Positions 54,950 through 64,000 of a stretch of DNA of 64,000 bases are shown in pieces. Below the pieces are notes generated by a model that was not told the origin of the DNA, did no database searches, and worked only from the letters and a program-made list of their open reading frames with translations. Position numbers and translations under genes: made by a program. The stretch's first letter is position 1, and the number at the start of each line of letters is the position of its first letter. Origin of the DNA: Rhipicephalus microplus (lineage: Eukaryota > Arthropoda > Arachnida > Ixodida > Ixodidae); NCBI RefSeq assembly GCF_043290135.1, contig NC_134705.1, positions 101,202,239 through 101,266,238 on the forward strand, written 5' to 3'.

Positions 54950-55392
54950 ATGACAAAACAGCCAATCGGTGTTACGAAGGGAATGCCAACGCTGCCTGGA
55001 AAAGTTGCGGGCAAGAAGGTTACGGTCTTAAGAGATGCCGGCAATTCCACTGTTATCGTGTGGAGAAATTTGATACGAGAAAGTGAACTAACAGGCAAAA
55101 CAAAACCGGTTTGCCTAATTACAGTATGGTTCGGATGCTTCCCGAAACAGAGATTGAAGTTGAAACCCCTTACTTCAGCAGAGAGGTTACTGTCCTATGT
55201 ATGACGACCAACCTGAACGAACTCATCATCGAAAACATCGACGGGGCGCGAAGGCCGAATGATCCAGAACGTTTTGGGGAACACCCGAAGATAGAGCTCT
55301 CGCCTACACAGGGACCGCGAGATACGGTGGAGAAAAATCCCGTGAAGGATTTCACTCAAGCCCAAGGTGAAGCCTGGTGCAAAAGACAGTGA
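54950..55392 (+). pseudogene. Gypsy retropepsin-like protease
   Basis: GMPTLPGKVAGKKVTVLRDA, then GNSTVIVWRNLIRESELTGK (54981-55100) corresponds to the region around L-R-D-T-G-C-S/T-x-x-V-V of this gypsy group; here the site reads R-D-A-G-N, so the D-T-G triplet is altered to D-A-G. After a frame change, EIEVETPYFSREVTVLCM and NIDGARRPNDPE follow (55150-55265), matching the end of the same protease. The final glutamine-rich part stops at 55390. Confidence 0.65.
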
Positions 55393-56094
55393 ATCAGGAG
55401 ATGATTGTGTTGAACGAGAGAACGTGCCGTGCAGTTGGACTTATGTCGACATGACCTCAACCGACCGAAAGTGTTAAGGTGACGGAATCAGCCAGCCAGG
55501 CCCAATGTCGCGACATGAACAAACTGGTGCATAACCAGACAAAATCGGTTGAACGTAGTGACCCATTAACGGTGTCGAAAGTGACAACGATGACTAAGAC
55601 GCCGCCTCAGATACTCTTACTGGAAACGGCTAATCGGAACAGAAACAAGAATAATGAGAAGAGATCGAGCGAGCACCGCAAGAAATGGCGCAAGCATAGC
55701 TCGAAGTACACAGGATAAGTGCTGAGGTCGAATTGGAATGTTTCTGGTAGCGTTGAGCCTCAACGTGTTGTGTTATTGTTATCCTGTGTCACAAGTGTAT
55801 GTCGAGCGAGTCAAAGTGTTTGTTGCAGTGACTTGATGTATAGGATTGTACGATTGTTGTAAAGACAGACCTTTTGTACAATTGTTTTATTTCAGATGTG
55901 TGATGGAGTGTTGTACTCATGTACTTGTGATTATATTTCACGCGTTGTGAGATTGAATGGCGATGTGCAATTGTATTGAGTGTTCTATTGTGACTGGGAC
56001 GCTTCATGAGCGACGGACTATGTTACAGTCTTTAAGTGTGTAGGGACACTTTGCACTCGTTTGTGTGGTTTTGAATATTATGTGATAATATTCT
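55393..56094 (+). other. Residual internal sequence where pol should be
   Basis: Only a 79-codon basic frame (55479-55718: rich in Asn, Lys, Arg, Ser) and AT-rich sequence are found. There is no RT, RNase H or integrase motif in any frame. The pol deletion must have preceded or followed the insertion by an internal recombination. Confidence 0.6.
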
Positions 56095-56110
56095 TAAAGT
56101 GGAGGGGCAG
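56095..56110 (+). promoter_or_regulatory. Polypurine tract
   Basis: AAAGTGGAGGGGCAG directly before the 3' LTR, the priming site for plus-strand DNA. Confidence 0.7.
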
Positions 56111-57220
56111 TGTCACAAACGAGCGCTCCGAAAAAGCGTGCGCCGCCGAATTCTAGCGACAGTAACAATTCCAAGCGCTGAGAGACGCCTTAAGGTCAAC
56201 GATAAACAAGAAAACAAGCATCCAAAGATTCCCCGGGAGCGCCGTCACTCCCCCCTCGGAAGCGTACCCTCGCTGACACACCTTCTCACATCAGCGGCCG
56301 AGCAAGCCCTGGAAGGTTCTCAAAGGAAAGGGGCGGGGTGTACAGAGTTGCATCACGAGTCATGGACGGCCCTCGAAACGTCTCGCTCTTTTCCCAGCCT
56401 TGGCTGCGCCTCGCGCCGACGAAGTTCCTGGAATTTAGAGCGGAAGGTATTTAACCGAGCAGCAGAGATGGGAGATCAGGAGGAGAAGCAGAAAGTATGC
56501 GCCAGAGTGCATAGGGCGTTTCCGCCGTGCCGTCGGCTAAGGCTCTGTCCTCAGTGACAAAGCAGGTAATGAAGAGGATTTCCACTTGAGGGGTGAAGAC
56601 TCGTGCTGCAAGCAGAAGAGTGTGTCTACCACCAGCGAGCGAAGACGCGTTGCAACAGCTGCGCGCTGGAAGCCGATGTGTTTTCGGCGAAGAATTTTGA
56701 AGCATGGAAAGTGGCTAAATGAAGACGCGAGGTTTCCTGGAAGAGAAACTTCCACGACAACAGCGCTGGACTTAGGGTGATTTTCGGAAGAGTATCATTC
56801 AGACTTTGGTTCCAAGACTTTGGACGGAATAGGTTTTCGAACTCTTTAGTCTTTAAGTGTCTTGGTCGTTCGATGCATGCGATCGCATTGTAGTGCATAT
56901 TGTTGTTTGTGTCTGTTGTTCAAGTGTGGCTGATTGTAATGTGTAGTACGTTGTTTAATGGTCACAGTGTGTATTCAACTACTGTCATGTGTGCATATTT
57001 GTGTATCGTTTTGATATGCAATAATTGAGAATATAATTTTGTTTTGTTTATCAACTCTCGGCTCTGACTTGTTCTTTCGACCACAGCCGGCGTCCGCTGG
57101 CGCACCGAATAGGACCACATCTAAATTGTCGACGCTTTCGTAGTGCGGTTCGGGGGGCCGGTACTTGGGTCCTTGGGATTAGCCCGGCGATGGCCTCCCT
57201 AAGTAACGGGACTTGTGACA
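56111..57220 (+). repeat. 3' LTR, 1,110 bp
   Basis: Begins TGTCACAA and ends TTGTGACA, a perfect 8-bp terminal inverted repeat with the TG...CA form. The last 163 bp match the truncated 5' LTR. The frames inside (for example 56099-56557) are not genes. Confidence 0.9.
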
Positions 57221-57705
57221 GTTATCTACAACTTGTTTCTGTTCTAGCAACCTCGCAGTTGTATGATTATTTATTCATACATGTACCTCCTCAATCAAGA
57301 TGTTTCACCTCAAAGATACAGTGTTTCCCTAGTACGTTCAGTTGAGTACCATATAGCGTTTTCGCAGTCAGGCCATCTCCAGTTCTATAGGGTGCTCCCC
57401 ATAGTGCTGATGATGCGCCTATCAAGTTTGAATTGTGTCGCTTATCCCAGGTGAATAGATCGTTCAAAGGTTGCTATGTCAAAGTTATCCTTCTCGAAGG
57501 TTTTTTCTCCTAAACCCGCACCATCGAATCCTAAACGTTGCTTGTATAAAAAACCAGCGCTGGAGTTTCCATGCCTACCCTCGCAGCGAGAGCGCGCAAT
57601 TCTCAGCTGCTCAAGCAGACGAGAGTGGCATCTGGTAGAGATGGTGCGTGCGAGCATGGCCGCAACAAAACCAAAAGAGTGGCTACTTGGCTGGTTGATA
57701 TTGCA
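57221..57705. other. Unassigned flank
   Basis: AT-rich, no gene seen. A minus-strand frame (57442-57798) enters the left palindrome arm but has no motif. Confidence 0.4.
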
Positions 57706-58195
57706 TTTTTTGAGAGAAATATACTTCCTAGTGCGCAGAGAATGTTTCAGAGGGAAGATATTGCAGGGAGGTAGGACAGAGTGCAGAATTACAACCAATT
57801 TTATTGCACAGATGGCGGGAGTATATATACGGTCAAGAGGGCGAGGAGATCACGCACAGAAGCAATGACTAATGATGGCGCATGCACCAGACCACCTTAT
57901 TCCAGTCTTAAAATGACAACTTGTCTGAAGAAGATACCTGTATTCACTATTCGACAGATTGACAGGTATTTTTCAGTTAAGTTGTCATTTTAAGGTTGGA
58001 ATAAGGTGGTCTGGCGCGTGCGCCAACATTAGTCCTTTCTTCTGAGAGTGATCTCCTTGACCTCTTGACCGTATATTTGTTCACGCTATCTGTTCAAGAA
58101 ATTTGGCTGTAAGTGTGCGCTCGGTCCTATCTATCTGCTATATCTTCCCTCTGAAACATTCTCTGTGCGCTAAGGAAGTATATTTCTGTAAAAAA
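57706..58195. repeat. Large imperfect palindrome (arms 237 and 233 bp, spacer 20 bp)
   Basis: Left arm 57706-57942 and right arm 57963-58195 are inverted copies. Landmarks are GGAAGTATATTTCT, CATTCTCTGTGCGC, TATCTTCCCTCTGAAAC, CCGTATAT, AATAAGGTGGTCTGG and AAGTTGTCATTTTAA. It resembles a foldback-type or inverted-repeat MITE, or two head-to-head copies of one short repeat. No coding sequence. Confidence 0.9.
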
Positions 58196-61100
58196 GGGGG
58201 TGCTTTCCGTACTGCTGCGTATTCAAGTGCAGCAGATGTGAAAAGGAGGACGTATAGAGGAAAGGGAGAACGTAGAAAGAGGAAGCAGCGTTGCATCCAA
58301 GCGGTCAGCCGAGCAAAATACTGCTCTCGCTCTCCTTTCTAGTGCTGTCGGGCTCGTTCCTAAACTGGTTGGAACGTGTGTTTATTATTGATTCGATAGT
58401 GAAGACAGCCACCAGCGGAAACCAGGGCCAAACAGTCGAGTATAAATGGTGTTTTGCCGGAAATCAAACGAGCATATTATGCAACAAAACGGCATTGTAA
58501 ACTTTTTTTTTTATCTGGCCCGCTGAGCGTTGAGTAGTGAACTTCAAGACTAACAAAGTTTTCATGCGTCCGTCCGTTTGACCATCACCACCAAACTCTA
58601 TCTGATGCCACTGCGTGTAGTGAACGAAACGAAAGGCAGGTAGTATTTTTTATAAACAGTTGCGTGTAAAAGAAAGCTGCGTTGCCCAGAACACTTGTGC
58701 AGGGACACGCTCATGCGCCTCTAGGCTGTTAGAAAAGATACTCTCGTGGTGAAAACTAGATGCCGAAGTGCCTCTGTTTAACTTAGTTTGTGCAAAAGAC
58801 GAGGTTCTTGTTACGAATAAGGAGCGGACTGCTCAAAGCTCAGCTTTGTAGAGCCAGCCAATTCGGTAAGCGTTTTTCTCAATTGCTGCCGTGGCTAAAA
58901 AAGATCGGAATTTATGCATTGCTAGAGAAGGATCAAATGTCTTCGATGTTTACTTGTTGATCAGTTCACCTAACAGAGTTTAAGTTTTTTTTCGCTTGCC
59001 TGTACCGGCCTAAAGTGAACATGCCTGTTCAATATCAATAATTGCTAGGCTTTGATGTGCCAACAAGACATCATTCTGAGGTACGCTGTAGTGTGCGTAC
59101 AAAGATTGTGACCGCTTGGGGTTATACAATGCGCACATATCTTTTGGATGACGGCTGTTCTTTTTATATTTCGTCCCCACCTAAATGCAGCCATAGTGGT
59201 CGGAGATCTATCCCACACTATCAAGCCTAACACCACGACACCACCCGTGCGATGCTGTCACAGTGGTTGGCTAGATCAACGTCCACGTACACACATACCG
59301 CAGACAGGGCGTAAGTATTCCGTCAGAAAAAAAAGTGATGCCACAGTCACTACTTATTCGTTTTTTACTACAGAAGTGCGCAGTGTACTATCGTCGCCGC
59401 ACGGGCATATAAGCCGGTACTACCATACCAGAAAATCCCAACCAGGAAATGACCACGAGGGACTTCCATCACTGCACAACACTGTCTTTTCAATGCCACA
59501 TGCATATATGCAGTCTGCTTTGCACAGCTGACTCCGTTTTCAAGTGCTATTTATGCGAGAGCAGCCTTCATACACTTGTTTTTTTTAAACCACAGTGCAG
59601 TATTACTGGGGCAATGACTTCTAGAGCTGTCCGTTCCAAAACAAAGCATTGCAGCGCCACAAGTGCATGCTCTCCCTGCAGCCGGTCATCTGGTCGCGAA
59701 TGGCTGAGTTGCGTCGCGACTCTCTGCCAACTGCTGTTTTTTGACGAGCCACCTATCCAGTTTTAGTCTCCCATGAAACCTAGACTTCGGATCGATGCAA
59801 GTCCCAAAAAGCACGTGAAGTTTGAGAGGTTCGTTTAATGAGAAAAGTACAACATAGGAAACCACATCAGCACATCTTTCCTAACATTTGAAGATATCAT
59901 TTTAAAATTCATACAGCAGCCTTGCAATAATCCACAAGTGTCAGTGCTGAAATTGGGTTTGCTTAGATTCTTTCATCTTGTGTTGTCTATCTGGTGGTCA
60001 GTCAACCTCTTGTGTAGTATTAGCTGACGTGTGCCCAAGAATAATCCGGTGTTGAAAGTTCGTGTGGTCGCGTGTCTTGGTGTCCTGTTATAAACTTATA
60101 CAGCCATAGACTATAGCTGCGGACTTGTTCACCTGGCTTGCAACCCTGTAAGTCATGTTTAAAAATCATGAAATACCTTGTGTTTATTTGTAAATTAGTC
60201 AAACAAGCTCGTTTTAATCAACTGTCATTGAAACCCATTTCTAAATATTTTGGTCTGTGAAGATTTTCTTCGCAGAATGACTGTTGAAGTTTTTGTTCAC
60301 TTCTATTTATAATGACTACATGGAATTTGATCTAGATAGTACAACAAAACGTCTGCTGTCATTGTTTTTCATTGTTTTAGCTTGCATATTGTTATAATGC
60401 AGTGCTTAGAACTTATTTCGAGGTGTTTGTTTCTATTCACGTATGCAGGTGTCTGAATAAGCTCAGCGATTCATCAAAAGGTGGCCGTTGAAGTTTGTTA
60501 CCCTTGACGGAGGTTAGGAAAGACACTTCACAGATGTTTTCATGGACTTGCAGCTCGATCGCTGCTGCCCCTCGGAGCAGGGATCTGCGACAGCCTGTGA
60601 TGGTTGATTTCCTGCCCAATCAATGCTTTCAGGACCCTGGGCAGCCCAACGTCATTGCCTCATCTCCTGCTGCAGCCTCTGAACTATCGCCCCATCTCTC
60701 CGGCCCTGGCCAGCCCTATGCCCATAGAGCCTTGCTGAACTCACCTCCTCGTTTTGGCTGCATCACTGAACAGCAATAACTTGAAAAGTTGAACTGAAAA
60801 ATAAATAGTTCGACTTGGTATATTGAGAAATAAAGTTACAAAAATAGTGTTCCGTTATTCTTATTTAAAGATTGCTTGTGTGGAACTTTTGCACCAAGTA
60901 GGTATTTTAGGTAATGTTTTAGCTAATACTTTATGGAATAGCCTATGTTACAGTATTCTTAAAACTGAGAAAAAATGTGCGGAGAAAACTACACAGTAAC
61001 TACACTTGTGCAGACTTACGCTCTACATGTGGGGAGGAAGATAGTCAATGCAAAAAAAGGCAGAAGCGGATGATTTAGTGGAATCGTGTAGTGTTACTAC

Positions 61101-61229
61101 ACTACGTTATCCAATGGTCAGTCGCCTTGATGTGTACTACAGCGCGAAGCTCGTATGGAGCTGCTGTAAGCTGCTGGAGGAAGTTCTGAGGGCGTAATAA
61201 AAGTCCACCAGCTAAGGAATGCCAGTAGT
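58196..61229. other. No gene confidently recognised
   Basis: Two frames deserve mention. 59148-59766 has FQCHMHIC-like and FKCYLCESS-like patches (about 59475-59570) that could be remnants of C2H2 zinc fingers. 60495-60779 is Pro/Ser-rich and is followed by two AATAAA-type signals (60798-60835). Neither has enough evidence for a gene call. Confidence 0.35.
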
Positions 61230-61460
61230 AAAAAGGTCATAATAATCACGGTGGAATATTAGCAAGCCAATGATAGCCAATATTTGTCGAAAGCGAATGT
61301 TGGCGTAATGAAAGGATTTCATTGGCAACAAAGTGGCCCGAGAATGGTCTTATGCTGGATAAATGTTGGCTACTACATCGGTCAAAGGGCGGCCCTTCAT
61401 TGGCATGCGTAGAGTGGGCCGGCGTCGGCTGAATATTGGCAAATGGAACGGCAGAACGTC
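61230..61460 (+). repeat. Degenerate satellite, left part
   Basis: Units such as AGCCAATATTTG, GCGAATGTTGGC, TAAATGTTGGCTAC and GGCTGAATATTGGC recur every 40-60 bp. Continues at 62260 after the LINE fragment; related to 45690-46070. Confidence 0.6.
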
Positions 61461-61516
61461 GGACGGACGGACGGAAAAACTATAAAAAAAAACCATGCAC
61501 GGTTACCGGCCCGGGC

Positions 61517-62250
61517 TCAGGCCACCTTAAGTATTCGTGCAGGGAGGCGTAGCCTTTCCACCGCTGTCCGGGCCTGCTGGATTGTCCACAGTTGGTCGTG
61601 CAGATCTGAGCTAGTCAGCGCACTTAGCCAACGCTCCTCGACAAAGTCCGGTTTTATATTGTCCTCTCGGTATATTACTGTGACCTGTGTGCATTGCCAT
61701 AGAATATGTGCCATATCTGCGTGTTCGTGCTTACAGAGAGTACAGCTTGTTTGTGGGTATTGCCTAGAATTTACTCTTCTTAGGTGTACTGGATTTGAAG
61801 AGGATCTGGTTTGCAATCTTCGCCAATCTGTTTCGGGAAATCTGTCTAGCTGTTTATGTGGTGGTGGATATTCTTCTCGTTGTTGCTTATAATGTGTCAA
61901 TATTTCATGATACGTGACCAGTCGCCTTGTATCGCACTTCCCCATCGCCACCACCGGGGTCGTGCCCTCATCTGTGGTCGGTGCGGGGGGCTGGGCCGTC
62001 ACTGTACGAGCTGTGGTGGGTTAGTTCTCGCACGGTTCGGTGGGCCTTCTCGTTGAGGTTTTGAGGGATGGTCGTGTCTTCGATGTTCGATTCCCCTATT
62101 TGCGCCGGGATCCACTCGAGAAATTTGAGTACAGTTTTGCCGTTCCGGAAGTCTTCTGCTCTGCGGTTGAGGATTTCGGCTGCTTCGGTGGAAACCCATC
62201 CCTTTTAGAAATTCCTAATATTCATCTTGGTGTCAGTGATTATTAATCTA
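61517..62250 (-). mobile_element. C-terminal end of a LINE polymerase (RNase H end and Cys/His motif)
   Basis: The minus frame 62002-61517 reads VTYHEILTHYKQQREEYPPP, then RLQTRSSSNPVHLRRVNSRQ, CTLCKHEHADMAHILWQCTQ (C-x2-C ... H ... C) and ERWLSALTSSDLHDQLWTIQ before the stop. Another frame upstream (62199-61999) has FLEWIPAQIGESNIED-like sequence, the end of an RNase H domain (W-V-P-A-H-x-G-x-x-G-N-E). This arrangement is typical of I-type tick LINEs. It is 5'-truncated and interrupts the satellite. Confidence 0.72.
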
Positions 62251-62254
62251 TTGT

Positions 62255-62400
62255 CGGAACCAGGTCGGCTTGAACATCAGTCCTACATCGCAAGAAGTTG
62301 CATTTGACCGAGATGTCAACTTGGGCCAATTGTGCGGCCGATGTTAGCCAATACGGGTTCAAGATTGGTCCAACGCCGGTGTGCTTCCTGGTTATACAGT
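62255..62400 (+). repeat. Degenerate satellite, right part
   Basis: GTCGGCTTGAACATCAGTCC, ACTTGGGCCAATTGTGCGGCC, GATGTTAGCCAATA and AGATTGGTCCAACGCC (landmarks) continue the pattern seen left of the LINE fragment. Confidence 0.55.
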
Positions 62401-62532
62401 GAGTCACGCCCACGCCAGCGGCAAAATACCGCGGGGAATGTCAATTAAATTGCTATCGCAAAAAACGTCTTGCTCGTACAAACACATCCAGAAAATGAAC
62501 GGTACACACACGTACTTGTAAAATATATATAT

Positions 62533-62600
62533 GTCTTAGTTTTAATTCAAACGGTTTCGACCAGCCCACCGGAAGAAACCGTTGGAAATAAAACTAAGAC
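62533..62600. other. Hairpin with 26-bp arms
   Basis: Arms 62533-62558 and 62575-62600 (outer bases GTCTTAGTTTT and AAAACTAAGAC, inner ACGGTTTC and GAAACCGT) pair with about three mismatches around a 16-base loop. Confidence 0.85.
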
Positions 62601-62659
62601 AACCGCTAAGTGGTGTCTCTTCTCTTCTCAATGGCGTTTGGCCCATTGGGCCAACTTCT

Positions 62660-62662
<3 letters not shown>

Positions 62663-62735
<73 letters not shown>
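62663..62735. repeat. (TA)n microsatellite
   Basis: An uninterrupted run of about 36 AT units. Confidence 0.97.
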
Positions 62736-62738
<3 letters not shown>

Positions 62739-63513
62739 TTGATCACAAAAAGCCGCTCCGAAGCTCAGGCGTTAGCCGGGAGAATAGAAAACAAAGAGAC
62801 ACAAATTGGTGGTTGTCTTAGTTTTTTTTCTATTGGTTACGACCGGTGGTCCACTCTTCGTCAGGGTTTGTGCAGTAAGTGCGACGCTATGCGAACGTAC
62901 AACTTCGACATGGTAGTGCAAGAAAGAAACTGGAGAAAGCAACAAATTAGTAATGTTTTACAGTGGTGACCTGTGCTGTGCCAAAAAGTTCTCGTCTCAT
63001 TGGCTGGAGCTAGCAAAAGACAGAAGGGTGAGAGAGGTCCCGTTTACAGTGGGGCACGCGTTGTGTGTTTGGGCAAACCATAAATAATAGAGACAGTGGA
63101 AACCAAATGAACCAACTAAAAATTTAAAGGAGTACCAAAAAAAGAGAGAAAAGTTGAAAAAAGAAGGAAAGAAGTGAATGAAAGAAAGAAGAGGGGGATA
63201 GAGCGGCTTGCGCGACACTCTGTTGAAAGTCGTGGAGGGACATTGTTGGTGATCTTGGGTGGCAGGCAATTACTCTAGAGGAGAAAGCGGCGATTCCCAC
63301 TGAAAGAGCCCCCGATGTGGCCCCTTCTGTGGTCATTTTTGAAAAAGGGGAAACAGGTGTTTCACTGACACGTTTCATATGTGTGTATGGGGGTGGAGGA
63401 TGGTGGTAGGTTACGGGGCAAATATTGTGAAAAAACACAATGGCGTTTGAAAAGTACAAGCTAAATTTGGAAAAGTGAGAGGTGGGATAGTTGGTATGAC
63501 ATGACGATAAATA
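62736..63513. other. No gene recognised
   Basis: Includes GGTTACGACCGGTGG near 62837-62852 and the repeated TTGTCTTAGTTTT also present in the hairpin at 62533, so it is probably part of one interspersed repeat. Purine-rich stretch at 63125-63200. Confidence 0.4.
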
Positions 63514-63618
63514 AGCGCGAAAACAGAACGGTAACACAGAGACAAGTTAGACACGAAGGAGACGAGCGCTCGTATCCTTCGTGTCCTTGTCTCTGTGTCG
63601 TTGTTCCGCTCTCGCGCT
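63514..63618. repeat. 105-bp imperfect palindrome centred on ACGAGCGCTCGT
   Basis: The perfect 12-bp centre (63562-63573) is flanked by arms with CACAGAGACAAG and ACACGAAGGA on the left and their complements on the right, ending AGCGCGA and TCGCGCT. It could be a short inverted-repeat element. Confidence 0.88.
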
Positions 63619-64000
63619 ATAACTATCGTCTGATTTCGATCCAGAAGGCACATGTTGTTAATGTGATGGCGTGCATGCATCCAACCCTTTTTTACCACTC
63701 ACCGAAGCGCTTGTGATTGAAACCGGCCGACACTGGTCGGGTTCTCCCACATAAAAATAATAGGGTAAACATAAGTAAACGGAATAGCCGAAAATAGAAA
63801 GAAATGTGAAATATGAAACTAGACCAAATATTAACGAGACATAATGAATCCGGTGGTAATGTGCAAGAGATATGTGAGAACTCTGGAAACTCAGGGAAAT
63901 TCAAACCGACAAAACAGTAATTCAAAATTAAAATGCGACTACTGCTATAATAAAATGTTTTATACTATAAACATAATAATAAGTAAATGAAAAGTAAATT
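63619..64000. other. No gene recognised
   Basis: AT-rich, increasingly A-rich to the end of the window. Confidence 0.45.

Larger units (their letters stand above)
53209..57220 (+). mobile_element. Ty3/gypsy-derived non-autonomous element: gag and protease only
   Basis: Two LTR copies (163 bp of the 5' LTR, 1,110 bp of the 3' LTR) enclose a 2.7-kb internal region with primer site, coiled-coil gag, SCAN-like gag core, zinc knuckle, protease and polypurine tract. RT, RNase H and integrase are absent between the protease and the 3' LTR, so the element, if ever mobile in this form, depended on another gypsy. About 26 mismatches in the 163 shared LTR bases (about 84 % identity by eye) indicate an old insertion. 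Confidence 0.82.

Noticed and set aside
59148..59766. C2H2 zinc-finger gene remnant
   Set aside because: Only two C-x2-C-like patches with no following histidine pairs are visible. The similarity is too weak for a call.
62470..62969. Open frames with Ile-Tyr repeats
   Set aside because: The (TA)n microsatellite keeps three frames open; there is no protein evidence.
1..64000. CRISPR array, bacterial operon, riboswitch or integrated virus
   Set aside because: No regularly spaced direct repeats with unique spacers, no Shine-Dalgarno-linked gene strings, and no viral envelope, capsid or nucleoprotein motif. All polymerase fragments fit LTR or non-LTR retrotransposons.

Overview
The window looks like nuclear DNA of a hard tick (Ixodidae, probably a metastriate such as Rhipicephalus or a relative). 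The main evidence is at least nine copies or fragments of one tRNA-derived SINE. They have a tRNA-like head with A and B boxes, a GCATTTCCGATGGAGGCGG body and a TTAAACCCCACATATCAATCAA tail, which I recognise as the tick Ruka-type SINE. They sit among Ty3/gypsy, Bel-Pao, Jockey/I-like and L1/Tx1-like elements, a TE mixture typical of tick genomes. No bacterial operon, rRNA, stand-alone tRNA gene or CRISPR array is visible. I find no convincing intact host protein-coding gene; the window is mostly an intergenic transposon graveyard.

Layout. 1-2.9 kb: decayed Ty3/gypsy pol (protease, RT, RNase H, integrase). 3.9-4.6 kb: LINE 3' end. 4.6-8.2 kb: no gene recognised. 8.2-17.9 kb: a dense nest. It holds a SINE with perfect 16-bp target duplications, the N-terminal RT part of a second gypsy, a Bel-Pao element (LTR, primer site, gag, zinc knuckles, protease, RT, integrase), a LINE with ORF1 and RT, another LTR piece of the Bel-Pao type, and the integrase end of a gypsy that may be the other half of the second gypsy. 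20.3-22.55 kb: a well-preserved LINE RT frame of about 2.1 kb with only three stops and a (CAT)n tail. 22.7-23.35 kb, minus strand: a broken copy of mRNA cap guanine-N7 methyltransferase (RNMT), the only recognisable host-gene sequence.

25.9-35.5 kb: two copies of a 0.9-kb repeat with an internal tRNA-like promoter, one carrying a nested 273-bp insertion. Between them lies a pair of about 1-kb inverted arms (31.15-32.16 and 33.18-34.42 kb), one of which holds a SINE that is absent from the other. 38.2-39.4 kb: SINE and LINE RT fragment. 41.8-45.7 kb: a second LINE (ORF1 tail, endonuclease, RT) interrupted by a SINE that is itself interrupted by an oppositely oriented SINE. 46.5-50.85 kb, minus strand: a nearly full-length L1/Tx1-like LINE. 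51.7-53.2 kb, minus strand: gypsy gag with an LTR end. It is fused to a plus-strand gypsy (53.2-57.2 kb) that keeps gag, protease and a 1,110-bp 3' LTR but has no RT or integrase. 57.7-58.2 kb: a 490-bp near-palindrome. 61.2-64 kb: degenerate satellite split by a LINE fragment, a (TA)n tract and short palindromes.

These parts do not form a pathway. They record successive insertions, and several nests give a relative order of events. All calls come from reading translated motifs and repeat alignments by eye; family names below superfamily level are uncertain.
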